DNA from: Phycisphaerales bacterium
Lineage (GTDB): Bacteria; Planctomycetota; Phycisphaerae; Sedimentisphaerales; Anaerobacaceae
Reading direction: 5' to 3'
Length of the DNA stretch: 7,489 nt
NCBI GenBank assembly: GCA_011057845.1
Contig: DSDB01000566.1
Span: 1-7,489 of the forward strand
Part shown: positions 1-7,489 of the stretch, piece by piece
Layout of the letters: every line of letters starts with the position of its first letter
Numbering within the stretch: the first letter of the stretch is position 1
Position numbers and translations under genes: made by a program
The notes under the pieces: model-generated
Database searches by the model: none
Seen by the model: the letters and a program-made list of their open reading frames with translations, nothing else
What the model was told of the DNA's origin: nothing

Positions 1-501
1 AAGGGGGCGTTTCTTCTCAACCAGGCCAGGATCGAGCCCGACGTCAACTTCCTCGGCATCGAGTGGGCCAACAAGTATTACCGCTGGGCCGTTGACCGCC
101 TCGGCCGCTGGGCCATCGGCAACGTCCGCGTAATCCGCACCGACGCCGCCGATCTCGTCGCCCGCCGCATCCCCGACGAATCCGTGGACGCCTACCACAT
201 CTACTTCCCCGACCCGTGGCCCAAGAAACGCCACCACAAGCGCCGTTTCCTATGCCAGGCCAACCTGGACCACCTCTATCGGACCCTCAGAGCCACCGGG
301 CGTATCTACATCGCCACCGACCACGCCGAGTATTTCCAGGCCATCGAGGAACTGGCCCGCGCCAACGCCCACCGCTTCACCCCCATCGACTTCAAGCGTC
401 CCGCCGCCGCCGAATCCGGAGAACTCACCGGCACCAACTTCGAGCGCAAGTACCTCAAGGAAAACCGCCCCATCCACACCCTCGCCCTTCGCAAGAAGTG
501 A
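1..501 (+). CDS. trmB: tRNA (guanine-N7)-methyltransferase TrmB, 3' part
   Basis: Frame 1 is open from the first base to a TGA at 499-501, giving 166 residues of a protein usually about 210-240 long. The start and roughly the first 50-60 residues lie left of the window. The product uses S-adenosylmethionine to methylate N7 of G46 in the tRNA variable loop, in the cytoplasm. Visible landmarks (fragment numbering): KGAFL at 1-5, the end of the SAM-binding glycine loop; GIEW at 19-22 with the acidic residue that binds SAM ribose; TDAADL at 47-52; the family signature YFPDPWPKKRHHKRR at 68-82 with the catalytic Asp at 71; TDHAEY at 106-111; and the C-terminal GTNFERKY block at 144-151. All expected motifs are intact, so it looks functional. 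A GTG at 184 is internal and is not the start. The gene converges on the glycosidase-like gene that ends at 513. Both tRNAs in this window have G46. Confidence 0.96.
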   Translation, partial: KGAFLLNQARIEPDVNFLGIEWANKYYRWAVDRLGRWAIGNVRVIRTDAADLVARRIPDESVDAYHIYFPDPWPKKRHHKRRFLCQANLDHLYRTLRATGRIYIATDHAEYFQAIEELARANAHRFTPIDFKRPAAAESGELTGTNFERKYLKENRPIHTLALRKK

Positions 502-512
502 CCTCGGGTCCG

Positions 513-1550
513 CTACGGCGTCGTCAGTGTCCGGATCGCCTCGTACACCGCCGGGTCGTCGTCGGGTCCCTTGAAATCGAAGGGGAAGTGCTGGTTGACC
601 TTGTCGTGCATGAAGCCCCAGGAGGCCCCGTTCCGGACGCTCACCCGCGCCGCCTCGGCCGCTTCCCGCCCGTATTTCTGGTCCTCGTTGCACACGATGG
701 GCTTGCCATATTTCCGCAGCGCCTCGATCCGGGCCGGGATGTCCGCCGCCTTCGTGCCGTTGAAGTGAATCAGCAGGAAGTCGCTCGCATGGGCCACTTC
801 ATCCGGCAGCCTGCCGTCGCCCAGTCCGCTGGTGGAGACCGCCAAGCCCGGCAGCGTCCGCCCGGCCAGCCGGATCAATTCCGCCTGTCCGGCCGGCCTC
901 CGCAGGATCGCGTGGTCGAAGCCGCCGTGATTGAATTCATTGGCGATCTCCACCACCACGTTCGTGAAGCCGCACGCCGCGATCCACCGCACCACGTTCA
1001 CCACGCCCGCCCGCACCGCATCGGCATCCTTGAGTATCTGGTCCTGTCGCTGGTAGTAACAACCCAGAATGACAACGGCTCCGTTTCGGTCGCAGGCCTC
1101 AATGACCCGCCGGACGCGTCGCAGATAGTCTTCCCGCAGTGAGCCGTCCTCGTTGAACGCCGAGTTGACCGCCCCCTCATAGCCGGGAAATCCCCCTTGC
1201 AGATTCAGCGTGAACGCGAGCACCCCCTGGCTCACATACGCGGGGATCGCCGTGATGAATTCGTCGGTGTTGGCGTTCGGGTCAAAGTCGGTCCGCCCGC
1301 GGTCTTCGAAGACGGCGTTGACCATCCGGACATTCATGAGCAGCCCCTCTGCCGCAGAACCCGGATATGTGGGCCGGCCGTTCAGACGCCACCCAGTCCC
1401 CTCGATGGATACGCGAGTCCGTGTCGGGCCGGCCGCCCCCGATGCATCGCACGCCCCAGCCGCCCAGATCAGGCAGCACCCCATAAGAGCCCCCAGAGCC
1501 GCCGAACGCCTGCCTACTCCTGTCGTTTCATAATTCATAGCCGGTTCCAT
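513..1550 (-). CDS. exported TIM-barrel glycoside hydrolase-like protein (clan GH-A type)
   Basis: This encodes 345 residues. The ATG at 1550 is chosen because GGAG lies 9 nt upstream; the second Met (codon 5) is too far from it. The N-terminus (R14 R15, hydrophobic 16-32) is a signal peptide. C34 could be a lipidated cysteine, but the -3 residue is Ala, so the lipobox is atypical. The mature part opens with a GTGWRLNGRPTYPGS segment, the 'domain entry' seen in many GH5- and DUF4038-like barrels. Glycosidase signals are EIANEFNH at 201-208 (N204-E205, the usual acid/base pair after strand 4), LLIHFNG at 259-265 (strand 6), IVCNED at 285-290 with E289 as candidate nucleophile (strand 7), and SWGF at 310-313 (strand 8). 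A retaining glycosidase acting outside the cytoplasm is inferred; family and substrate are not. It lies 81 bp behind the propeller gene on the same strand, so co-transcription is likely. The barrel is compact, with no carbohydrate-binding or anchor domain. A non-catalytic barrel remains possible. Confidence 0.85.
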   Translation of the reverse strand: MEPAMNYETTGVGRRSAALGALMGCCLIWAAGACDASGAAGPTRTRVSIEGTGWRLNGRPTYPGSAAEGLLMNVRMVNAVFEDRGRTDFDPNANTDEFITAIPAYVSQGVLAFTLNLQGGFPGYEGAVNSAFNEDGSLREDYLRRVRRVIEACDRNGAVVILGCYYQRQDQILKDADAVRAGVVNVVRWIAACGFTNVVVEIANEFNHGGFDHAILRRPAGQAELIRLAGRTLPGLAVSTSGLGDGRLPDEVAHASDFLLIHFNGTKAADIPARIEALRKYGKPIVCNEDQKYGREAAEAARVSVRNGASWGFMHDKVNQHFPFDFKGPDDDPAVYEAIRTLTTP

Positions 1551-1631
1551 TACGAGTTTCTCCGTCGGTCAACACTTCGGTCATTCGGACTTGTTTCGTA
1601 TTGCGTGTGTCGGTATTCGAGAATCACCCGC
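1551..1631 (-). other. 81-bp intergenic gap within the minus-strand gene pair
   Basis: The gap holds the ribosome-binding site of the downstream gene (GGAG, plus-strand 1560-1563) and a 7-bp direct repeat, TCGGTCA on the plus strand, at 1565-1571 and 1577-1583, 12 bp start to start. I see no intrinsic terminator and no convincing promoter. A TTGACC on the minus strand has no room for a -10 before the ATG. This fits read-through from the propeller gene. Confidence 0.5.
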
Positions 1632-4337
1632 TCACTTTCCCATTTGCCGCAACAGGGCCGTCATCTTTTCGATATAGTACAGGTCTGCCTTGCACCATGG
1701 CTGATCCAATTTGCGTATCAGCGTCTGCCCATCCAACACCCTGCCGTCGGCGGCCGCCATGAACACCCCGCGCGCCAGATGCGGCGGCGAGATATAGTTC
1801 TCCCCGCCGATCATCCGCTCGCCGTATGCCTGATACCACAACGGCAGACCCGCCATCAAGTCCCGCACATGCCCATCCAGCGCCTCGCCCGCAAACACCC
1901 GCAGCATCACGGCCACCTCCGGCGTCAGCCCCACATACCGTGGGGCCTTCGCCTGGTGCAGCCCCTTGCTGGCGATCTTCGTCGGGCGTATCAGCCATCC
2001 ATCGGCCCGCTCGTGATGCACCCGCTCGGTCACCATCGCCGCCAGCAATTCCCGCAGCCGCCCGGCCGACTCCGTTTGCCCGGATCGCTCCAGAATCCGA
2101 ATCCCGCCCAGCACCCCCGCAATCCGCGTATTGAGCCGCTCGGCGTCATCGCTGGTCCCGGCATGGTCAAACCGAAACTCCCGCCCCGCAAATTCGTCGC
2201 AGACCCGCTTGATCGTTTCCATTTGCCCGATCACCGCCTTCCACCGCCCCGTATAGTGCGCATAAGCCCAAACCGCATAGAGGTCCTCAATCCCCCCGAC
2301 GTACTTATCCGTTCCACGGGCGAAATCCGCCATCTCCGGCCCCGGATTGTATGGCTCCCGCCGCGCGCCGGCCCCATCAAAGACCGGCTTGGACAGCGGC
2401 ATTCCCGCTTTGAACATCTCATCCAGCATCGCCACCGCCTTATCACGCGCCGCGTCGCTCAGATACGGCAGCGCCAGGGCCACAATCTGCATCGTCTCGG
2501 CCGTACGCCCGAAGTGCCGCTCCTGGCCGCTGATTCCCAGTTCCACTACAAACGGCGCCCAGGGTCCGCCCGTCGCCAGCTCCATCACGGCCGCATCCAG
2601 CCGCTCCTGTACTCGCGCCCCGGCGTCCGTCCGGGCCGCCTCCCGCGGCGCTTCAATGAACCTCGCAAGCTCGTCGGTACGGATAATACGCTTTTCCATG
2701 CCCTTATCGAAACTCCCGCCGCCGCGGCTGGCGACGTTGCCCCCGGCCACGCACGCCGGCAGGCAACTGGCGAACATGGCAGGGGGTTTGGCGCCCCCGC
2801 TGTCGGTCCGAGGCACATCCGGCCCCGCGATACACACCACCTGGGAGCCGACCACCCAGAACAGCCGCCCCTCGGCAACCGCCACAATCGACCGATCCGG
2901 CCCGTGCCACTCGTTCGGCATCCCCGTCAGATACCCCTCCATCGCCAGCTTGGCCGCCCCGTCGAACCCGCCCGGCACGGCCGCCGGCCCGAAGATCCCC
3001 CCGTAGGTGTCGCGCCCCTCCCAGATCGGTGTGACCTTCATCGTCCGCACGTTCAGGCTCCCCAGCGTCCCCTGGTGCGTGCAGATCAGCTCATCGCCCA
3101 TCATCGACAGGGCCTGCGTCTCATCCCCGATCATGGCAATCGGATACCAGTTCCTGTGCTCGGGGCTCGTCGGCCAGGTGAAATCCAGCCGTCCGGTGGC
3201 CCGGTCGATCCGCCCCATGCAGTTGTACCGCCGCACCCCGCGCACGTAGTAGGTCAGGGCGCTGCGGCAGAACGTATAAAGTTCCCCGGTTTTCACATGG
3301 AACGTCGGCGCCGTCGGAGGGTTGTGCAGCCCGCACGTATAGAACACCGGCGCCGTCCACTCCTGCCACCCATCGTCCATCCGCAGTGCATAAAAGCACT
3401 TGTCATACGGATTCTCCTCCAGATGCCGCACGATCGCATCCTGCTCGGCCGCCTGCCGGCGCGGCGTCGGTTTCATGATCAGATCACCCCACTGATCCAT
3501 CAGCACCTCATCCTCATCCGTCTTCTCGATGCCAAGCTGCGTCTGCTTGAGCAAATGGCCGTTCCTGTCCATCACCGTATGAAACGCATCGGCCGGGTTC
3601 GTCCGCACGATCGCCAGGCCCTTCCAGATGGTCGGCCCGTGGTCGCGCAAGGACAGCCCCGCCAGTTTCTCCGACTTCCACAGCACCGCCCCGGCCGGGC
3701 TGACGCAGTATACGTGCATATCCTCCGAGCCGAACACGATCCGCCCGCCATCCTCCGAGAAGCTCGCCGGCGTCAGGATCATCCCGGCCGTCTTCAGCAT
3801 CCAGGCGGCCTTACCCGTCTCGACCGAGACCGCGTGAAACACGCCCGCCCGATCTCCGAAGTACACCTGCCGCCCGTCGCACGCCGGCGACACCCAAATC
3901 CCTGCCCCCGCCTCATATTTCCACACCAGAACCCCATCGGCCGCATTGACGCAGTAGAGATGCCCCGTATCAAACCCCTCATCGGCCCCAAAATAGAGCT
4001 TGCCATCGCCGTAGCAAGGTGAGGCCCCGACCGGCCCGGCCGCCTTGAACGTCCAGACCGTTTCCCCCGTCGCCACATCCAGCGCATACATATTGCCCGC
4101 GAATGTGCCGACAAAGCACCTGCCACCGGCCACAATCGCCTCTACCCGCGTCGCGATCATCTCCTCGTGGAAATCCCGATACCACTTGCGCTCATAGGGC
4201 CCGGCCACCACCTCCTCCGTATAGCCGCTGCGCTGATAATCCCTGTGCACCGTAGGCCACTGCCCACCCCAAACCCCGCCACACACCACAGCCGCCAGCA
4301 CCGCACCCGTCACAACCCGTAAACGCCAACCATCCAT
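1632..4337 (-). CDS. exported PQQ-type beta-propeller protein with alpha-helical toroid-like C-terminal domain
   Basis: This encodes 901 residues from the ATG at 4337. The start is set by AAGGAG 5 nt upstream and by the signal peptide beginning there (MDGWRLRVVTGAVLAAVV, then VWGG near residue 25). The frame stays open to an ATG at 4469, but those 44 extra codons would put a poor leader before the signal sequence. The mature protein begins QWPTVHRDYQRSGYTEE, the N-terminal strand typical of PQQ_2 propellers. Blades of the form 'G-vyfG-YalDvaTGe-vWk' are clear at about 71-97, 109-140, 154-180 and 197-220, with degenerate blades to about 505. A Gly/Ser-rich linker with a CLPAC segment (525-529) follows. 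Residues 546-901 are helical, with LYAVWAYAHYTGRW at about 686-699 resembling (alpha/alpha)-toroid carbohydrate enzymes and terpenoid-like toroids. No PQQ-dehydrogenase catalytic signature or CxxCH haem site is seen, so a binding or scaffold role, or a novel lyase or hydrolase, is more likely than alcohol oxidation. Substrate is unknown. Confidence 0.85.
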   Translation of the reverse strand: MDGWRLRVVTGAVLAAVVCGGVWGGQWPTVHRDYQRSGYTEEVVAGPYERKWYRDFHEEMIATRVEAIVAGGRCFVGTFAGNMYALDVATGETVWTFKAAGPVGASPCYGDGKLYFGADEGFDTGHLYCVNAADGVLVWKYEAGAGIWVSPACDGRQVYFGDRAGVFHAVSVETGKAAWMLKTAGMILTPASFSEDGGRIVFGSEDMHVYCVSPAGAVLWKSEKLAGLSLRDHGPTIWKGLAIVRTNPADAFHTVMDRNGHLLKQTQLGIEKTDEDEVLMDQWGDLIMKPTPRRQAAEQDAIVRHLEENPYDKCFYALRMDDGWQEWTAPVFYTCGLHNPPTAPTFHVKTGELYTFCRSALTYYVRGVRRYNCMGRIDRATGRLDFTWPTSPEHRNWYPIAMIGDETQALSMMGDELICTHQGTLGSLNVRTMKVTPIWEGRDTYGGIFGPAAVPGGFDGAAKLAMEGYLTGMPNEWHGPDRSIVAVAEGRLFWVVGSQVVCIAGPDVPRTDSGGAKPPAMFASCLPACVAGGNVASRGGGSFDKGMEKRIIRTDELARFIEAPREAARTDAGARVQERLDAAVMELATGGPWAPFVVELGISGQERHFGRTAETMQIVALALPYLSDAARDKAVAMLDEMFKAGMPLSKPVFDGAGARREPYNPGPEMADFARGTDKYVGGIEDLYAVWAYAHYTGRWKAVIGQMETIKRVCDEFAGREFRFDHAGTSDDAERLNTRIAGVLGGIRILERSGQTESAGRLRELLAAMVTERVHHERADGWLIRPTKIASKGLHQAKAPRYVGLTPEVAVMLRVFAGEALDGHVRDLMAGLPLWYQAYGERMIGGENYISPPHLARGVFMAAADGRVLDGQTLIRKLDQPWCKADLYYIEKMTALLRQMGK

Positions 4338-4342
4338 ACCGT

Positions 4343-4348
4343 CTCCTT
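4343..4348 (-). promoter_or_regulatory. ribosome-binding site deciding the propeller gene start
   Basis: On the minus strand this reads AAGGAG, 5 nt before the ATG at 4337. It is the strongest Shine-Dalgarno match near any in-frame Met of this gene, and it argues against the ATG at 4469 as the start. Confidence 0.75.
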
Positions 4349-4378
4349 GCACAACATAAAGAACCAGCACCTCCCCAA

Positions 4379-4408
4379 TACATAGCATTTCCTCCATCGC
4401 CCCCGCAA
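4379..4408 (-). promoter_or_regulatory. weak candidate promoter for the propeller gene
   Basis: On the minus strand TTGCGG (4408-4403) is followed after 18 bp by TATGTA (4384-4379). Transcription would begin near 4372, leaving a leader of about 35 nt that includes the AAGGAG. Position and spacing suit the gene, but both hexamers are imperfect, so this could be chance. Confidence 0.25.
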
Positions 4409-4635
4409 CTCCCGGTTCCTGCTCCGACGGTCGGCCGACCTTTACAGGATACCCGACATGAGAACGCATGCAAGAAGAACCGAACTACGAACCATAGGCG
4501 TCGGAAATCCTGGCACTTAGAATGGTCCTAAGCATGGGGTGCAGTCAGGGGCATGCACGGTGGGCTTGTGGATGCCGGACCAGGGCCCGGCATGGCATGG
4601 GGCAGTGGCGGGGTGGAATTCTTTCGTTGGTGGGG
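4409..4635. other. intergenic stretch without a gene
   Basis: No coding signal is seen once the upstream extension of the propeller frame is set aside. The plus strand is G-rich. It contains a perfect 7-bp inverted repeat (ATGCCGG 4572-4578, CCGGCAT 4587-4593, 8-nt loop) without a T-tract. It also has GTGCA/TGCAC arms at 4539-4543 and 4554-4558, and GCATGGGG twice (4532-4539, 4595-4602). These could be operator sites for the divergent transcription units, but nothing identifies a regulator. Confidence 0.4.
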
Positions 4636-4666
4636 TTGAACCGGACGGCCGGGATGCTCGTATAAT
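4636..4666 (+). promoter_or_regulatory. upstream candidate promoter of the tRNA-23S operon
   Basis: TTGAAC at 4636-4641 and a perfect TATAAT at 4661-4666, with a 19-bp spacer that is longer than ideal. It would start transcription near 4673, about 90 bp before the stronger promoter downstream. Tandem promoters are common in front of rRNA operons, which supports this one. The long spacer is the main doubt. Confidence 0.45.
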
Positions 4667-4705
4667 GCAGCGGCAAGGGGGTATGGTGCAATTTGGGTGA
4701 AAGTG

Positions 4706-4755
4706 AAAATTTTTTTGAAAATCCTGTTGACGGTTTGCCGACAGGGGTCTAGAAT
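4706..4755 (+). promoter_or_regulatory. main sigma70-type rRNA promoter with UP-like element
   Basis: The -35 is TTGACG (4727-4732) and the -10 is TAGAAT (4750-4755), separated by an optimal 17 bp. The expected start is near 4762. Just upstream, 4706-4722 is an A-tract, T-tract, A-tract lying about -56 to -40 from that start, the position and composition of an UP element bound by the alpha subunits of RNA polymerase. Together these are typical of strong stable-RNA promoters. The segment between -10 and the start is not GC-rich, so a classic stringent discriminator is not evident. Confidence 0.75.
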
Positions 4756-4761
4756 ACAGTT

Positions 4762-4918
4762 CTTGAGGGTGTGGCTGACGTGGTTTTCAGCCTGTTGAAA
4801 GGTACAGGTTAGGTTTGAAGAAAACTCTCATAACCTGCGTATGGCTGCTATAGACGGTCTTCGGACAACGCACTTGGCGTGTCGAAGCCGCCTGCGAACC
4901 GAAGCAGCGGCTTTTTTT
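4762..4918 (+). ncRNA. structured operon leader, possibly a terminated leader RNA
   Basis: From the predicted start to the T-tract, about 157 nt can fold into several hairpins. Arms AGCCTGT/ACAGGTT (4789-4795, 4804-4810) compete with CAGGTTA/TAACCTG (4805-4811, 4831-4837). A bulged hairpin follows: CGG, CTTC, GAC, ACGC (4855-4871) with GCGT, GTC, GAAG, CCG (4877-4890). It is followed by the terminator-like stem, with which it shares 4887-4890. I do not recognise a known RNA family. It may be no more than the 5' leader of the tRNA-23S transcript, or an attenuator, or a separate small RNA ending at 4918. Confidence 0.4.
4887..4918 (+). terminator. terminator-like hairpin in the rRNA leader (or boxB)
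   Basis: GCCGCCTGC (4887-4895) pairs with GCAGCGGC (4904-4911), 8 bp with one bulged C and an 8-nt loop, and is followed directly by seven T (4912-4918). By shape this is a Rho-independent terminator. It lies downstream of the main promoter and upstream of the tRNAs, so full termination would silence the operon. Alternatives are partial attenuation, the end of a separate leader RNA, or the boxB hairpin that precedes boxA in rrn leaders of Escherichia coli. Confidence 0.65.
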
Positions 4919-4919
4919 G

Positions 4920-4948
4920 TTGCTCTTTGTAAAGATCATAACTATAAC
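4920..4948 (+). promoter_or_regulatory. possible third promoter overlapping boxA
   Basis: TTGCTC (4920-4925) and TATAAC (4943-4948) are 17 bp apart. If used, transcription would start near 4955, beyond both the terminator-like hairpin and boxA. The -35 matches only its first half and is also part of boxA, so this is weak. It is noted because it would let the operon bypass the hairpin. Confidence 0.2.
4921..4933 (+). promoter_or_regulatory. boxA antitermination site, leader copy
   Basis: TGCTCTTTGTAAA closely matches the bacterial rRNA boxA core TGCTCTTTAACA. In the RNA, boxA binds NusB-NusE and builds the antitermination complex that lets polymerase cross long untranslated rRNA genes. It begins two bases after the T-tract of the preceding hairpin. 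The same GCTCTTTG core recurs at 5271-5278. Confidence 0.75.
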
Positions 4949-5002
4949 CGACTGTATGGCCTGGCGAGCCCATCGCTCTCAGGTCCGATGGTATAGGCAC
5001 AA

Positions 5003-5076
<74 letters not shown>

Positions 5077-5160
5077 ATGCGGCTCGGGTTCGAGGCTCGG
5101 CCGACCACGGACCCCGGTTACCGCCGGTTCTGGAGTATCGGATCATGGGCAGTGCGATCC
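5077..5160 (+). other. spacer between the two tRNAs
   Basis: 84 nt, transcribed and removed during tRNA processing. It contains GGCTCGG twice (5081-5087, 5094-5100) around a GGTTCGAGG segment that resembles a tRNA T loop, but no tRNA can be built around it. No promoter or terminator is seen. Confidence 0.5.
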
Positions 5161-5233
5161 GGGGACGTAGCTCAATTGGGAGAGCGCCGGCTTTGCAAGC
5201 CGGAGGTTGCCGGTTCGAGCCCGGTCGTCTCCA
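5161..5233 (+). tRNA. tRNA-Ala (anticodon TGC)
   Basis: A complete 73-nt cloverleaf. Acceptor GGGGACG/CGTCTCC (5161-5167, 5226-5232) includes the G3-U70 wobble (5163, 5230) that marks alanine tRNAs for AlaRS; the discriminator is A5233. D arm GCTC/GAGC (5170-5173, 5182-5185). Anticodon stem CCGGC/GCCGG (5187-5191, 5199-5203), anticodon TGC at 5194-5196. Variable loop AGGTT with G46 at 5206. T arm GCCGG-TTCGAGC-CCGGT (5209-5225). CCA is not encoded. Confidence 0.98.
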
Positions 5234-5391
5234 ATGGACGAATCGGTTCGCAAGGGCCGTTCGATATAAGGCTCTTTGACAAGTGAATATGTAGATGCGT
5301 GTGAATTCTTCCCATAGTTGTCTTTCCGGGAAGGATTCCTACAACAGCGCAATTAGGCAATTTTCCCAACCAATCAATCCAAGATTGATAT
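5234..5391 (+). other. tRNA-Ala to 23S transcribed spacer
   Basis: 158 nt with no gene. It carries the second boxA (5270-5282), an 11-bp hairpin with one G-U pair (GAATTCTTCCC 5303-5313, GGGAAGGATTC 5328-5338), and a 7-bp, 3-nt-loop hairpin (ATCAATC 5373-5379, GATTGAT 5383-5389) ending two bases before the likely mature 23S 5' end. Such stems may guide RNase III or other processing. The partner strand of the usual 23S processing stem lies beyond the window. Confidence 0.6.
5270..5282 (+). promoter_or_regulatory. boxA antitermination site, spacer copy
   Basis: GGCTCTTTGACAA shares the GCTCTTTG core with the leader boxA and matches the boxA normally found in the 16S-23S spacer, just ahead of 23S. 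It would reload NusB-NusE for transcription of the ~2.9-kb 23S gene. Confidence 0.7.

Positions 5392-7489
<2,098 letters not shown>

Noticed and set aside
216..1142. A 308-codon plus-strand open frame spanning trmB and the convergent gene
   Set aside because: It overlaps trmB out of frame and then runs antisense to the glycosidase-like gene. Its translation is Pro/Arg-rich and featureless.
1197..4022. A 941-codon open frame on the plus strand
   Set aside because: It lies antisense to the propeller gene and starts inside the glycosidase-like gene. The product is Pro/Arg/His-rich with no domain, the pattern of a GC-rich shadow frame, whereas the minus strand gives a signal peptide, propeller repeats and a ribosome-binding site.
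4338..4469. In-frame N-terminal extension of the propeller protein to an ATG at 4469
   Set aside because: The extension would precede a clear signal peptide, and the good ribosome-binding site is next to the ATG at 4337.
4572..4593. 7-bp inverted repeat as a terminator of an upstream unit
   Set aside because: No T-tract follows on either strand, and no gene ends here.
4841..4996. A 51-residue open frame in the rRNA leader
   Set aside because: It has no Shine-Dalgarno sequence, runs through the terminator-like hairpin and boxA, and resembles nothing. A chance frame is more likely than a leader peptide.
4338..5002. A 16S rRNA gene or remnant upstream of tRNA-Ile
   Set aside because: No conserved 16S segment, including its 3' end with the anti-Shine-Dalgarno CCTCC context, is recognisable before the tRNA.
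5080..5100. A T-loop-like GGTTCGAGG segment between the tRNAs, perhaps a tRNA relic
   Set aside because: A 5-bp stem needs two wobble pairs, and no acceptor end, CCA or anticodon arm falls at the right distance.

Overview
The window looks like part of a GC-rich bacterial chromosome, most likely a planctomycete or a relative in the PVC group. That is an inference. It rests on a 23S rRNA gene with no 16S gene in front of it, and on large exported PQQ-propeller and glycosidase-like proteins next to it. No plasmid, phage, insertion sequence or CRISPR element is visible.

Layout. (1) 1-501 (+) is the 3' part of trmB, the tRNA m7G46 methyltransferase, cut by the left edge. (2) 513-4337 (-) holds two genes on the same strand, probably one operon. 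The promoter-proximal gene (4337-1632) encodes an exported 901-residue protein with a PQQ-type beta-propeller and an alpha-helical, toroid-like C-terminal half. After 81 bp comes an exported 345-residue TIM-barrel protein resembling clan GH-A glycosidases (1550-513), which converges on trmB with 11 bp between the stop codons. (3) 4338-5002 is a divergent intergenic region. It carries tandem sigma70-type promoters pointing right, an UP-like A/T tract, a structured leader with a terminator-like hairpin, and a boxA antitermination motif. (4) 5003-7489 (+) is tRNA-Ile(GAU), tRNA-Ala(UGC), a spacer with a second boxA, and the first ~2.1 kb of 23S rRNA, which runs off the right edge.

How the parts fit. 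The Ile-Ala tRNA pair and the spacer boxA are what normally lies between 16S and 23S. Here they sit directly behind a promoter and leader, so the rRNA operon appears to have been split upstream of tRNA-Ile while 23S kept its old spacer. Both tRNAs carry G46, the base methylated by the trmB product. The two minus-strand genes suggest envelope or periplasmic glycan handling, but their substrates cannot be read from the sequence.

The main points for a second look are the 16S-less operon head, the terminator-like hairpin and alternative pairings in its leader, the uncharacterised propeller/helical fusion with its glycosidase-like partner, and two places where the 23S departs from usually conserved bacterial sequence.
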